DNA of 64,000 nt from Ditylenchus dipsaci (GCA_004194705.1 SADC01000318.1:434001-498000), one strand, 5' to 3'; shown: positions 50,109-63,135, counted from the stretch's first letter. Numbers and translations are program-made. The notes: a model not told the origin generated them from the letters alone.

Positions 50109-53034
50109 GCCGGAAATTGCTGACCAGCCATCGTCTCCTATTAAAAATCGTCCGTTACCGTCTTATGTTGTTCCCACATTTGTTTTTTTTCTGACATAAA
50201 AATCTCTGCTTGAACTTTCTTTTTCGAATAGAGCGGTGTTGATATAGGGTGTGTGATGAATTGGCTTAAAAAATTTGGTCTATTTGAGTTTTAGATTCGT
50301 ATTAACGATTTGAGAATAAAGTCTTCTGATTGTTTTAATTATGTGGTGCCAGCGCTGTACGTTACACAATTTCCCAATTGTGTGGGTCTGCAGGCTCACA
50401 CGAAAAACTATAATTTGTGGAATCGGTGTATGATGCTGAAGTAAAATGTTTTGATGTGAATTTGTTATTGGCTTGAATTGGTGATAAATTTTTGCTTTTG
50501 TTTTGAAGTCTCGCTTTTTTGATATTTTTTGCACTTTAGTTATTTTATAGCGAAATTTGACGCTTTACCATCTTCGTGTATGGTGTGCTATGTGTCATAG
50601 AAGGTTGAAATGGTGTAATTATGTTTCGAAAAATTCATATTTTGCTAAAAAAAATTACACGGCAAAAGCAAAAAAAAGAAAGAAACCAATAAATTTTGAA
50701 AAAGACTTTCAAAAATCTTGGCGTTTTGTTTATTTTTAAATGCACTAGAATGCAGTTTTTGAGGGGCCGTGAATAAGCATGAAAGTACATTAGTGAAAAG
50801 TTAAAAAAATTGACTAAAAAATTATAAAAATATTTTATTTCCAGATTTGAATATTTGTTATCTTGAGCGGAATCGAAAATTCGGCAATCAGTTTTTGAAT
50901 TTTTAAGAGCAGTTTCATATGCAAATCAACTATGCTGAACAAGAATACGGTGTCCGAATTTCAAGTTTGTATAGTGGAACAAAAGTTGTTTAAATGAATT
51001 TCACAATGTTTTAAACATTTTTTAAATTTTCACTACATGCTCATTTGGTAGCAAAAAATATCGCAGACATTGCTTTTTCTAGTGAGCACAAAAGTATAAG
51101 AAATATTTCCTCTACAAAAAATGAGGATTAAGGATGATTTACCTGTTGTGAATTTTCGCTTTTTTTCCTTGAACTTTTTGTAAAGGTGACAGGCACATAT
51201 ATATTCATTAGAAAGGGTATTATATTCTCCATCTAAAAGACATTTAAGCTAAAGATTTAATATGCCGGTAAAAATGAGCTAATTTCATTACACGACCAAA
51301 AATCTCGCAAAGAAAACATTTTTTAATTTTTTTGCAAATTCGGAATCTAAATGAAATTCTTTACAAAACGTTACCCCGTATATTCTCAGTTCTTCTACTG
51401 TTAAGAAACCCTTTGCCTGTTTAGAGGAGTACATATTACAATTTTCACTGTCATTTTCAAAATATTTTTGTGTAGAAAGAAAGAGCTCTCAATTCTGCGT
51501 TGAAATACAGTAAAAAATTATAAATTCTAAAAAGAAAAAAATACATCTTCCTAGAAAGCCCCCTTCCCCCTTTTTTGGTTGTTGGTGGCGATTCGGGTAC
51601 TAAATAGTACTATTTTAGGTCCTAAAATGAAACTTTTATTGAAAATTCCAGCTTTGTATCTTTTTTGTTTTCATATCTTTGTCAGCTACCCAATACACCA
51701 ACAGATAGTCCTGAATCTCGTCTTTAGAATAAAATATCGTACACAAACTAAATGACGGAAAATGGATAAAAAAGAGGCAAACCTTTTTTAAACTGTGCCT
51801 ACTCAAAAAATTTAATGTAAAAATTGTCCGATCAAAATTTAAATTGTTCAAAAATACTCAGGGTACACAATAAACTAGAAGAAAATTTGCCAAAAATTAC
51901 GGTAACAACGTCTTTTGCAAAATTACGGAGAACTTCTTTAAAAAATTCTGTAACTCTGATCTCAGAATTGGCATACATTCGAACCTCTATATAACGCAAC
52001 CCTATTTGACGTAAACCTCGATTTAACGTAAATCAGATTTCAATATGGTCTGCCACTACTAAGCCTAAGCCAAATCTAACCCCTATTTAAAGTAAACCTT
52101 CATTTAACCTAACTTTGATCGGTCCCAGTCGTTCCATTGCTTTTCGATCCAATGTAAATTCACAAAATAGTCTTAGAAATGGCTATAACTGGTTTAGTTT
52201 GCTAAAAACCTGAAAATGCAACGAAAAAACTGAAATATGCCACGAAAAACTTCAAACTTGAATTTGACAGTTTTTTTTGTTATTTTTTAGTATGGTGTAG
52301 ATCAGGATCTCATATTTTTAATCAGATATCAAAACTTGTTAAATTTATTATTAAAATGAAGAAATTTAGGCGTTTGAATGAATCAACTCTTTTGGTGGAC
52401 CCAAAAAAATAGCTATATCAAGAGTTGACTGTAACGTAGACCTCTATTTAACGTAACCTATGTTTAATGTAACTTTTTTGTTGGTCTTTTGAATTACATT
52501 AAATAGAGGTTTGACTGTATATCAACTAAAAACAACTTTTCACAAACAACCTTTTTAGAAATTTTATATTAAAAAGAATTGCACATATTCTGTATTATTG
52601 TATATTTTTCAAAGCATATTTGCAGCGCGAATTTTTTTCTGTCGTCAAAAGAAGGATGTCAGCAAAAAAATTTATTGTCGCCAAAAGTTTTTTCTGTTTT
52701 AAAAGTCATTTTCTTGTCAAGACAAGAAATGACAAACGGTTTTGCTAACAATAAAATTTGTCACTAGATATATTCTGATATTTTCGTTCTTTTTCAATTT
52801 GATAATAAACATACATAACCATGATCAATCAGCTTTTTTTCTCATGCTACTTTTGCACTTCAAACTGTCATAAAAAAAACTCGCACATCTCATAAGCCAA
52901 AAATAAAAAAACATATTCGAAAATGATGACAAATTGAAGCGTCTCCTAATTCACACAATCCCTAGAGAATCGGAAAACAAGTTTGGATATAAGCCTATTT
53001 GCCAACTTGACTCATTGACTTCCTGGACACAGGC
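50109..53034. other. Non-coding with one MITE
   Basis: 50820-51300 holds the dispersed repeat related to 18.0-18.7 kb. 51976-52518 is a pogo-like element: left TTCGAACCTCTATATAACG, right TAAATAGAGGTTTGACTGTA, inner word TTTAACGTAAACC. The rest (50109-50800, 51300-51970, 52520-53030) is AT-rich without supported features. Confidence 0.5.
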
Positions 53035-53127
53035 AAGTCTCTGCCGGAAGCGAACACTCCATCTATTAATCCAGTGAAAGCATGGGCAAATGGCAGCTCC
53101 ACACCGATAATAACAGTCTTTAATGAG
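53035..53127 (+). CDS. Internal exon of an unidentified gene
   Basis: Acceptor CTTCCTGGACACAG and donor GAGGTAATT bound a 93 bp segment with one open frame: KSLPEANTPSINPVKAW then ANGSSTPIITVFNE. The other two frames contain stops. Coding-like composition contrasts with the AT-rich flanks. It may belong to the same plus-strand gene as the exon at 56042, but its outgoing phase (0) does not match that exon's incoming phase (2), so an exon between them would be missing. Confidence 0.45.
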
Positions 53128-56041
53128 GTAATTAGGAGTGTACTCTCCTGCTCATCCACTTACTTATTCGGGTATTGGGACTAGTGTTTTTGGGTTCTCC
53201 TATTAATTATTCAGGCATTGTGCTTTTTTTTGTCTTTTGTTGTTATCTGCTGCGTCAAAATGTGATGATGTTAATTAAAGGTCGGGAAGCAGGTGGCTCT
53301 ATTTTTTATATGAGTTATTTTCATGGTTGAATTAAAGAGTTCCTTTGATTACTATATCACAAAAAGATAAAAAAAACAAGATTTGCGTTATAGTTTTTTG
53401 ATCTATATTTTGCTTTTGGTTCTTAGGCATATTATTGTATTCACTATATGATTCGCCGTTCCTAAAAGAAACAAAAATTTACCTTTTCTAGAATGCCTTG
53501 GTACTATTTTGTACCACAATTGCTAGCGGCTCTTTTATAAGCGTTGTCGTCGTCGTTGGATAAAATGTTTTATAAAAGAGAACGACGACACTTTTTATAA
53601 AAAAAATCCAACGACAACAAAGTGGACAAATTTTGCATTTTCAGTCAATATTTCGAGGAAAAACTAGTAGGAAATTTTGTTATCTCTTAAAATTTTGACT
53701 TTAAATGAAAAATTTGTTTAATTCGGGAAAAATTCAGTTTCGATGGCGTCGTCGATGTTGTTAGATTTTTATAAACAGTCGTCTTTGTCGTTGGCGTAAA
53801 AACGTTTTTATAAAAAAAATATTCCAATGACAACGCCAACGACGACGACAACAACGTTTATAAAAGAGCTATATTTTTTTTTCAAAAATGCTTTGAAAAT
53901 CGGAAAAGAGCACGCGAAAAAGATTGGCATGTTTTCCAAAAAAACCTCGATTTTCAGGGCATTTTTAAAGAAATTTAGCAAACCTTATATTAATGTTGAT
54001 AGTTTGACTTTAAATCATGCACAGGTTTTATTCACATCACAACATCGAGTTGCTAACGAAAATTGGCTCCACAATTGGAAAAAGTACATATTAGGTATAT
54101 TTTGGCAGGGCTATGATAAGAAGAAATATGGTATGCATTTTTATACTTACTTTCTCAAAATTGTTGGGTGCTAAACCCAAATGCGAAAAATGATATAGTT
54201 AGTTTCATAGTATAGAGTTATAGAAAATCTTTGCTCTGGTCTGATTTATGCGTTCTCAAAGTGGAGGGGAGGGGGTGTTTTTAGGGTAGGTACACGGTTT
54301 TTTATTTTTATTCTAATACCTTTTTTATTCTTCCAAAACACCTATATTATAACCTAAAAACAATAACAAATTTGTTTTCCAATTCTAAATGACCTGTTAC
54401 ATATGCTCTTTACTCTTTCAACAACCCTTGATAGCAAAAAAAACAAAATGCCTCCGGCTTATGATGACCACCTAATTTGCATATTCTTTGACTTTTTTCT
54501 CTGAACTTATTAGTTGGTTAAGCCTTAATTAAGTGAAAATTTCTTTAAATTTATAGCCTTGGGTGTTTATTTAATTGAACTGCGCTTCACAAAACCAATA
54601 ATAGAGCGACGTCTAAGCAGCTGATTTCTGGCTTAATTAATTAACAGAAATAAAACCTAACATTCCAAGAAGTATTTTACCCTTTTGTGGTGTCACTTTT
54701 CGAAGCTGCTATATGTTTTACGTTTATAATAAAAGAATTTTTTAAAAAAGTTATATGAGTTTTTGATTGTAAAAATGTTTAATTTCCGGTAGATTAATGT
54801 TTTCGGCCATTAAAACCATTTGTTTTTTGAGTTTTCACTTTAGAGTAACCAGTGTTTGCTTTAGTGATTTACTAATATCAGGTAAATGTTAGAGTTACCA
54901 GTTAATACCGTATATTCTCTACTAATTCCCCATGGAGGATTATTTTTAAACTCCTAAAAAATCGGAAAAATTTGAGGTCGATTTTGAGATTTTTGGGCAG
55001 TCGACCAAGGTCTGACAAATGGAATCAGGAGAGCTCGTGCGAATTAAGAAAACGCAAAAAAACAGATTTGTGGAATGTTTGCTCTAGACTGAGATATGAG
55101 GTCCGTGGAGTGGGGGATTATTAGAGAGTGGCGGATTGATAGAGAATATACGGTATAGGAAGTTCTGGCACAGGCACCCTAGTGAATTTTGGAGAAGGTA
55201 TTTTAGCAGTTTGCCTTGGTGCTCCAAGCTGATTTTTTTCAACAAACTAAAATTTTGCTTCTTTTCTTGAGTCAAAAAATCAGTTAAAACTCAAGACATT
55301 AAGATATGATATGCGAAATGATAGCTGCAACTTAGCTGTATCAGTATAGACAGCTTTAGTATAAATTATATGCATTGATTGATCGGTACAGTCCACCCTT
55401 GTTCAACCAACACCCCTTATTATACAGTGTCTTTTCATCAATTTTTGAGATCTTTTATGAGTTAAAATTCGTCCGCCTAATATAAAAAATTGCAAGGATT
55501 GTTTTTTGCTATTTTGGCAAGTTTTTCGAAAACATACAATTTCGTCATAAAGATAATAAACTAGCACCTCTTTTTGAAAATCGGGTGTTAATTATAGAAT
55601 AAAAAAATCTAGAGAAACGACCGGCGAAATCGGTACCTTTGTGATTTTGATTCAGATTAGACTAACGACTCACAGCTGGTAAGAAAATTCAAAATCTAGA
55701 TAAAAAAAACGGGATCATAGGTGGGAACGAATTTCAGAGGGATGCTGGTTTAACAAGGGTGAATTGCAAAATTTTTTAATGTGCTGTTTTTCACACATTT
55801 GTTTTGCATATTTGCTTGTTTAAAAAACTTTTTCAGCGGGCCATAAAGCACTTCTTATTTATTATTATTCTCAAGCCTAATTAATTGCATAATGATGTCA
55901 ACACTCTTTTTCTCTATGCTGGTCTTCTTTTTGGGTAAAATTTGAAAAAATATTGACAATAACTGCTTTTTAATTTACTTACTCAATTCAAAAGAAAAAA
56001 AGCAAAAATAACCATGTAAATTTTTTTAGCTGTGTTTAGCA
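53128..56041. repeat. Palindromic elements and AT-rich spacer
   Basis: 53520-53870: inverted repeat of TTTTATAAACGTTGTCGTCG words and complement (ACAACAACGTTTATAAAAG). 54906-55155: MITE with TACCGTATATTCTCTACTAA ends and complement. 55390-55768: pogo-like element with CACCCTTGTTCAACCAACAC and GGTTTAACAAGGGTG ends. The 115-codon ORF at 53827 arises in the first of these. Confidence 0.6.
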
Positions 56042-56198
56042 GTAGTATCCAAGCAGCGCCCTCCAACCACCAACAACTAGCAGGTGCCCTCTCACCAATG
56101 TATGTGGCCCGATGGCCAGCCCCTGTGTGGGGTATGCAACAGCCAAGGCAACAACAGCAGCCATACCGCATGTTGAACGTCGAAGACTTAGTGGGGGT
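56042..56198 (+). CDS. Internal exon encoding Q/P-rich segment
   Basis: Acceptor CTGTGTTTAG and donor GTGAGCC. The frame (entering in phase 2) reads SSIQAAPSNHQQLAGALSP, MYVARWPAPVWGMQQPRQQQ and PYRMLNVEDLVG. Glutamine/proline-rich and low in charge, as in RNA-binding or transcriptional proteins. Leaving in phase 0, it could join the exon at 60228 (TDKNTQMATDCIEVED..), which also enters in phase 0. Family unknown. Confidence 0.5.
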
Positions 56199-56403
56199 GA
56201 GCCAACAACAGAACAAAGACTGCAGAAGAAGTGGTCTCGATTTGAGCCATCCATTAGATTCAACTAATTTACAACAATTGAATTTTTGTGTGTGTATACC
56301 TACTACTACTAATTATTGACTGACTTTATGAATTGAGCCTTTAGACCTGATAAAGCTTTTATTTGTTTGTGCATCTCAAGGACTTTGCTTTCGCCGATCA
56401 TTC

Positions 56404-56817
56404 ACAGTCGACTCTTGGTCACCCTCAAGTTGGTTCCCGCATAGAGTCCGACACTTTTTTACCCTAGATTTTGAAGTGCTTTGCCACTTGTTATTGGTTG
56501 TTCTAGTGAGAAATATTGCAATGATTCCAATTTTCCCAATCGTTTTTATAAATATTAACAGTTTTTCCGAAATACCCGCGGCTGTACATACAATGAATTC
56601 CTTTTTTGAAATTAGGTGTTAATTATATTGAGAGACGCGGGTCTTTTTTCTGGTAAACCTGCCACTTACAAAAGAACCGGCAAAAACGGAATTCTTACAA
56701 TATTTCGGACTAGACTAGCCAAAGGCAAAAAACTTTGAAATTCTGGCCCTAGGCAAATAAAACCCTAGGTTGGAAAGAACTTTTCGGGTGATCGTTACAT
56801 CGAAAGTCGATAGTATG
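56404..56817. mobile_element. Degenerate pogo-like MITE
   Basis: Left end CAGTCGACTCTTGGTCACCC, right end TACATCGAAAGTCGATAGTA, with inner arms related to the element at 47353 (GACGCGGGTCTTTTTT). More diverged than the other copies. Confidence 0.6.
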
Positions 56818-56844
56818 ACAAAATAAGCATTTTAAAAGAACCAT

Positions 56845-57062
56845 TGCCGTCTATGACAGTGATTGTCCCCCGCCAGTTCAAAAATTTTCACCTAATCATT
56901 GCATTTCTGTTCGTATTCTTTAGGTTGATTTCTAACGAAACTTTGCCTAAAATAAAATTCTAGGCCTTGTTTTGTAAGAAACCTAGCGAAAAAATCCTTA
57001 CAAAAGTGCGATGATTAGGTAAAAAATTTTAATTGGCGGTGAAAATTTAGGTCATGGTCCTT
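56845..57062. mobile_element. Palindromic MITE of the AAAGGGGCATG series
   Basis: Inner inverted pair CACCTAATCATTGCATTTCT and complement-like GCGATGATTAGGT, as at 21350 and 63480. The right end is GGTCATGGTCCTTTAA. Confidence 0.6.
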
Positions 57063-57129
57063 TAATATTTATTCTGAATTATCAGATCGAAATTGTTTGT
57101 AAAACAAAGATATTAGAATTATCATTTTA

Positions 57130-58342
57130 TCACACCTTGCTTTTGTCCACATAATCGAGAGAATTTTCGGTATCTCCACTTAAAACTAGAACCTCATTGA
57201 ACAAGAGATGTTCTTTGGAATAATTGGGCCAGTCTAATGTGTAGATTTGGCTTTTGACTTTGGCACTGGCGTCACAGCCCTGTAAGAAATATATTAATAT
57301 AGACAACATGAATGAATCAGATGATCCAGCTCTAGGCTGACCCAATTCTAGAGTAGGGTGACCCAAGCTGGATTAGGTGAACTTAATTCTAACAACTTTT
57401 TTGTATTTCTTACATTTTTTTGAAACATTGAGATTTCTTAACCCATAAGCGTCGAACTCAAGCATATCTATTAGATAAACTTTGTTTCTTACCACTTTTA
57501 TGCTAATTTCCTTCTGCAACTGCTTTTTGAAGCGGATTTCAAACTTTCCATCCTCCTTTAGCTCCACCTTAGGCTTGTCCGGCACATCACCCTCCACTTC
57601 CAAAAACCTCTTTTGGGCGGTTTTGCAAGCAATGTAGCCAGAGAAAACTGCTTTGGTCATCCATAAAACATCAAAGTTGATAGTCAAAGGTGAGGTGTGG
57701 CTGGGTGGAGGCAAGCCGCATATCTTTTCGTGTTTTTGTTACCATATAAATACAGGCATTCAGTGATGGAGGACTTGGAAACTGGAGACTGGATCCAGTG
57801 CTTTTGCTTTTTGGTTTCATTGGAGGAGCAGCTCTGTAAATAGAAATTGATATAACATATATCTACCTAGGCTTGGCAAATCGGGGTACCAATGAGATTC
57901 GTGATCAGCATTTTCAAAAATTTCGTAATCTTGCTGGAATAAAATGGAAATTCCAGTCGGGATCGGGATTAAATTTTGTGCAAATTTTCTAAGATTTGGA
58001 AAAACTAAAAAAAAGTCATGTCAATTTTAGGTTTTTTTGGCAAACGGGATTCGGCTACCGGATAAGCCTACAAACACCAACCAGTTCTATGGTGTAAAGA
58101 GGTCTGTCCAGCTCGGATTTAAGCATCTGAAGTCCATCTGGTTTGGAAGTCTTGTCTTTAATTAGATATTTGGGTTGGTTTGGCTCAATGATCACATTTA
58201 CTAATGGTTTAGGCAAGATTTGGTTGTCACAGACCACATAAAAAGCTATTTGGTCCGTGCTGCACACCACACTTACTAAACTTAGGCAAACCAATAGTAA
58301 CATTATAAAGGACATATATGAAATTCTAGTTGAAATGATCAA
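57130..58342 (-). CDS. Secreted protein of unknown family, three exons
   Basis: Exon 1 58082-58342 starts MIISTRISYMSFIMLLLV; a second Met at residue 10 gives a tidier signal peptide (MSFIMLLLVCLSLVSVVCS), followed by TDQIAFYVVCDNQILPKPLV. Exon 2 57414-57833 reads SCSSNETKKQKHWIQSPVS, SITECLYLYG, then after one missing A ICGLPPPSHTSPLTINFDVL, KTAQKRFLEVEGDVPDKPKV, KKQLQKEISIKVVRNKVYL. Exon 3 57130-57279 reads GCDASAKVKSQIYTLDWPN and ends YVDKSKV then TAA-type stop. The exon 2-3 join is in phase only if the A7 run at the end of exon 2 has one base too many. Repeated Cys residues and the leader point to secretion. I do not recognise the fold. Confidence 0.6.
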
Positions 58343-58808
58343 AAAGAAAAGATAGTTGGATTAAATAAACTATTTGAACTATAATTAGGTCAAGGAAGTT
58401 GGTGAAGTGCAAAAAACACCTCTTACTATCGTAAGATAAAATTGATTGAAACAGCAATAAAATTGACTAAATTGAATCTCAATCTTGAAATAGGATACCA
58501 GCGCATTACACTACAAATTGAAAATTTTATTTCTCGTAACTCTTTAAAACAACAACATTCAAAAAAAATTTAATTTAAAATAATTTATGACAAAAAAATT
58601 CTTTGGCTTCACAAGGTTGATAAAAAAATATATGGACATTTCTAATAAAAAAAAATTGAGTAGATAGCTTATTGTCTAATCAATTTCCCTAGGAAAATCG
58701 ATGAAAGCAGTAAAGCTACCTGGAAGCTTTTTGATAAAAAAAATACAAAAGATGTTTGATTAGAACAGGGTTCTGAGATTTTTCAGAAATACATTTCGAA
58801 ATGTTGAC
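58343..58808. other. Non-coding spacer
   Basis: AT-rich sequence upstream of the secreted-protein gene. It should contain that gene's promoter, but no element can be named. Confidence 0.4.
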
Positions 58809-59495
58809 TACCGTATTTCCTCTAATAGGCGCCCTGCTCCAATTAACGCCCCCTCTCATGGCTAGTATATATAGGAAAAATTGCTATTTTCGCTGATAGG
58901 TATGTTTTTCTGCAAAATTCTCTACTACAATCAATATCGTTCGATTTCAGAGAGGCAGTTCGAACTAATCACTGAACGTTTTTCTATTCGACAGAAGGTG
59001 GTTATGGCCTAAAAAACGAAAAAAAACAGGACGAAGGGACGGATATTCGGTGTTTGAAAACGACGATTTCGAATATTGGTCACCCCAAATTTTCTGTTGT
59101 TTGATTGATTGTGGGTCTTGTTGTTATGAAATTCAGATAAATTTTAGGCTCTAAGGCACAATGGGCGCCATTTTTTCCTTTCGATACCTTGTTCATTTTT
59201 GAATAAAATTTTGGAAAAGTTATTTCAGCAAATCGGAAAACTATATAAGTGATTTGTGGTTACAATTATTCACCATATATACTTTTTGTTATTGATTAGG
59301 GAGAAACAAATAAATAATGACAAAAATTCAAAAAAATAGTAGGAAAGACCAAAAGAAAACATAGCACCACCCATTGTACAATAAAGCCAAATCCTGTTTG
59401 CTTTGACCACATTAAGTCTGATTTTCTTCGGCGCCTTCGGTGCCAAGAGTTTGAAAAATAAACGCCCCGGGGCGCTTATTAGAGGAAATACGGTA
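58809..59495. mobile_element. MITE with TACCGTATTTCCTCTAATAG ends
   Basis: Left TACCGTATTTCCTCTAATAG GCGCC, right complement GGGGCGCTTATTAGAGGAAA ending CGGTA. A CGGCGCCTTCGGTGCC block near 59430 echoes the one in the 29.7-31.5 kb element. About 690 bp, the largest of this series without a nested insertion. Confidence 0.75.
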
Positions 59496-59901
59496 TTTTT
59501 GAATAAAAAAGTCACTTTATCTAATGCTTATGGCTATTTCAAACCAAAAAATATTTGAGGTTCAAAAAGGAGGTCTAAGAGCCCTGGATTATAAACACAA
59601 CCACTTTTCACAGAAAATAAAAATGAAATGTTAAAAAATTTCTATTTTAAAATTTAGACTAAAATTTATGCCCTCGTTTTTTATGTGTGTTCGACCGGCT
59701 AGCGAAAAAAATATGTTTTGGATCCCATGTTTTTTTCTTTCGAATTGCTTAAGAGGTGACGTTAAATCTTTTTGCAGAAGAGGAACAGTAGAATCTATAT
59801 TTTTTTGGAAGACAGCCAAACATATATAGATCCATCTTTTAATTCTACTGAAACTAGCATTTTGAGCATCAAAAAATATTCATATTGGCAATGGACATGC
59901 T

Positions 59902-60105
59902 TAAAGAACCATGCTTGTTGATGCAAATGAGAATTTGACAAATTCAAATGCGCGCTGGACACTTCTATTTCGTCTCGCACTCTACTCTTTGGAGTCATTT
60001 CGAGCGACTCAAAAAAGTACAGTGAAAGACGAAAGAAAAGTGTCCCGCGCGCATTTAAATTTGTCAAATTCTCATTTGCACCAACAATTATGGTCCTTTA
60101 ATTAG
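59902..60105. mobile_element. Short palindromic MITE with TTAAAGAACCATG ends
   Basis: AATGAGAATTTGACAAATTC on the left is matched by AAATTTGTCAAATTCTCATT on the right, with inner CGCGCTGGACAC / GTGTCCCGCGCG. The outer words end TTAAAG..CTTTAA-like as in the AAAGGGGCATG series. Confidence 0.75.
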
Positions 60106-60245
60106 CTTTTTGAAAGCGCGCCTTATCTATGACTGATCCAAATCGTCGTTTCAAAATAGATAGAAAATATTTTGAACAGATAAACTAAATAATAACACCT
60201 GCAAAACCATTTTTTCTTATAATTCAGACAGACAAAAACACTCAA

Positions 60246-63135
60246 ATGGCGACAGATTGCATAGAAGTTGAAGATGGTATGGTGAGTGAAGTGCCACCCA
60301 GCCTTGTCAATGGCACACACAACCGTCAAACTGCTGTAATGGTCTATTTACTGAAAGTCAAATTAGGAGAGTTAAAACTATTCTTTGAATTTTTAGACCA
60401 AGTCGGTGGAACCTATCACCACCCAGCAAGCCACATCCATTCGTCTTTCAAATGGAAGTAATGATGCTAATGGACCTCGGCAAATGGCTGTAAGTTTTGC
60501 TTTTTGAGATATTACATACGCATCACGATTAATGTATCGATATTAAAAGAAAATTAGATGGCCATTGCCTTAGTATTCATGTGGTCACAGGCAACAACCT
60601 GACAGAGTTAGGCATGGAAACATGTTCGTCATTTTTTAAGGCACTCAATTATACGAGAATACAGGGTCCGGCATTAAACGGCGAGGAAACTTCATATCCC
60701 ATCGTCTAGGGTCGAAGGTTCGAGTCCCCTAGGTGCATATCTTATTTAATTTTTATTAAGTTCACTGACTTCTAAGACCAAAAACTATAGAGGAATCCAT
60801 TGAAATTATTTCCAGCACTGCTTTACTGTAAGCAAATGCCCTTATGTTGGGATATTATGTAAATGACCATCAAAATGAAGGATGGCATGGAATTGGACAT
60901 CGTTGAATGTTTTTTAATTTTAGCTCTAACTACATATTACCTTTTCCTCCGTATAATGGCTCAAATAAAAGCCCAGAATCTCGGCTACATTTAAGTAGCT
61001 GACGCGTGTGACTTGCAGAAAAAAGTCCGAAAATATCAGTCAACCCATTCAAAGAAAACTTCCAAAAATGATAGATTTTCGGAAAATAAGCTTGTCTTAG
61101 CCTGTAAATAAGCTCCAGCAGGTGTGAAACCCTGCGCTGATAATCTTGTTGGATAGCCAAGAGTGTGAGGACCATTTTGACACTGAACTTGTAAATAAAA
61201 GGAGATAAATAATGAGGTTAGAGGTCCAGTGGTAGTCGAACCTGTGACCTAGGCGATGCGCATATAAAGTTTCCTCCCCCTTTAAAAATAAACCAGTGAA
61301 TTCTAGCCATAACTTTTCGATTTCACAGTTTTTTTTTGACGAAATCTTTTTTAATCAGTGCTCTGCGACGATTGAATAGTATCATACATTTTTTTGTGTT
61401 CCGTTTTCTATTTTAATCTGTAGAGATGTCAAAAAAATGCTAGCAAATGTTGTTTTGGTACCATTTGAATGGCGCAAAGCTGGCTACTCTTCCGATTAGG
61501 ATTCGTTAGGACGGACTAAAACGTGCGGTTTGAACATATATTTTTTAACTTTCACGAAAAATGCAAAAATCACCATGGGAGATCAAGGCAAACTTATCGG
61601 TTGTTTCTTTTTTGACATACCGGATAACATACCTAATAAAAGTCCATAGTCTTTTATTTTTCGACCCCGCGGGTCGATTAAAACACCCCACCACAATCCA
61701 TTTATTTCAGACCAAAGCTGCCTCGAATATATCTAGAGCACTGAGCGCAGCTTTGCGCCAATGCAAAGACGCCGAACAACCTATTCAGCAAGAGTATGAT
61801 GTGGTCAATTTGGATGAGAGTGACGAAGAAGAACTAGAAGAGAGACCATGCTATACTCCTCGCCAACAAGGTGACCAGTCAAACGCACTGGCAACTGCTT
61901 TGAAACAGCAGTCCGAAGTCATGACAAACATGCAAAGAGCAATTGATCGCCAAAACCAAGTTATGGCCACGCTCAATACTACACTGATGAAGTTAGTGGA
62001 AGTGCTTGTTCCAGCTGCTAGACAACCGGTTGGTTTAGAAGTTAAAAAATTTTCCGCTTTTCATGTTGTTATAATTTAAGATCTCAGCGATTTGCAACAC
62101 TAAATTACTGAAATCTAGCAAATAATTTCAAAAGTTGCACTTTCTGACTAATTTCATAGAATTTACATATGAAAGTGTAACCCTGGAGCTCAGTTTTCCA
62201 CATAACTGTTTAATTTGACTGAATGATTTTAAAATTTGAAAGACATTTGGGTTGAATGGAAAAAAATAACCCAAAAATTATTTTGTTAAAACTTCTATAA
62301 TCATTTAGCAGAGTTTGATAGCTTGTTAGAAAGCTGAAATCCTGTTAAAATAAATTATAAAACGCATTTTCCAAAATCAGTTGTTGGATGTTAGTGATGT
62401 GGTGCTGCATTTTAATTTAATCCAGTTTGTCGTAATTTCTGAAAACATCTTTTTGCATTTAACTTGCCTTAATCTGCAATTTTAATTGCTATCATTTTTC
62501 AAAAACACGATTCTTCGTTGGTCTACAAAACCATAAAACTATTAAATAAGTAAAAGAGCAGTTAAGCTGAATAAACTAGACTGTGTCAAATTAGAGACTT
62601 TTATGGGGTAAAAACTCCGAAAACTCGCAAAAATTCTTGAAATTTGCTAGTTTATTGAAGTAACTAAATTTCGAATGACAACCACACCTATTTTTGGTAA
62701 TATCTGAGCATCCGAAACAATTTTTAAAAAATTGGGATTGCTAAGGTATGATATGCCTCAGAATAAAATAACTTTTTCAAAAATTACTTGATTTTAACCA
62801 AAACACTTTTAAAATGAAACGTTCTGCCCCCATTTTTACTGGTTTGAAAAGCCATTTTTAAGGCATCGGGGATTTCTCCGGAACCTACACTGGCTACGCC
62901 CTTTAACTCGTTGAGTGAGCCATCTATGAAGCACAAATCTCCACTTCCAGCAATTGCATCAGATAAAGAGCAGCAGCAGGATGAGGAGGAGTGCCAGGCA
63001 AAGAGGCTGTGTTTGCAAAAACACCTTGAATATGGCGGATGTGGGATAGTGGTGATGGCGGTAGATCTCAAGCAATTAGCTGCGCTTTCAATATTTTGCT
63101 TAATTGCCTTGTTTTTATTTATTTGTATTTTTTGA
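60246..63135 (+). CDS. Unknown protein with acidic and coiled-coil middle and hydrophobic C-terminus, four exons
   Basis: Exons 60246-60341, 60397-60489, 61711-62028 and 62863-63135, all in phase 0 with GT..AG borders; 259 residues. Reads MATDCIEVEDGMVSEVPP, SVEPITTQQATSIRLSNGS, NISRALSAALRQCKDAEQP, an acidic run NLDESDEEELEERP, a helical segment ALATALKQQSEVMTNM to MATLNTTLMKLVEVL, then Ser/Pro-rich SEPSMKHKSPLPAIAS and QQQDEEECQAKRLCLQKH. The last 18 residues before TGA (AALSIFCLIALFLFICIF) would act as a tail anchor if real; an alternative donor just before them would remove it. An acceptor at 60227 (ATAATTCAG) keeps the frame open upstream (TDKNTQ), so the ATG may be internal and exons at 56042 and 53035 may be earlier parts. 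AATAAA at 63140. Confidence 0.65.
60660..61290. repeat. Two SINE-like repeats in intron 2 of the preceding gene model
   Basis: 60670-60830 carries a B-box GGTTCGAGTCCCC and a tail shared with 13430-13570 (inverted there). 60880-61290 is an inverted copy of the family at 8765-9140 (TTATCTTGTTGGATAGCC-type phrase, GGTTTCACACCTGC in reverse). They face each other. Confidence 0.6.

Noticed and set aside
53827..54174. 115-codon ORF
   Set aside because: It starts in a palindromic ACGACGACAAC repeat and runs through AT-rich sequence. No splice sites or family features.
57721..57775. 19 bp intron (GTAACA..AAAAG) in the secreted-protein exon 2
   Set aside because: Too short to be spliced. A one-base loss in the A4 run explains the frame change better.
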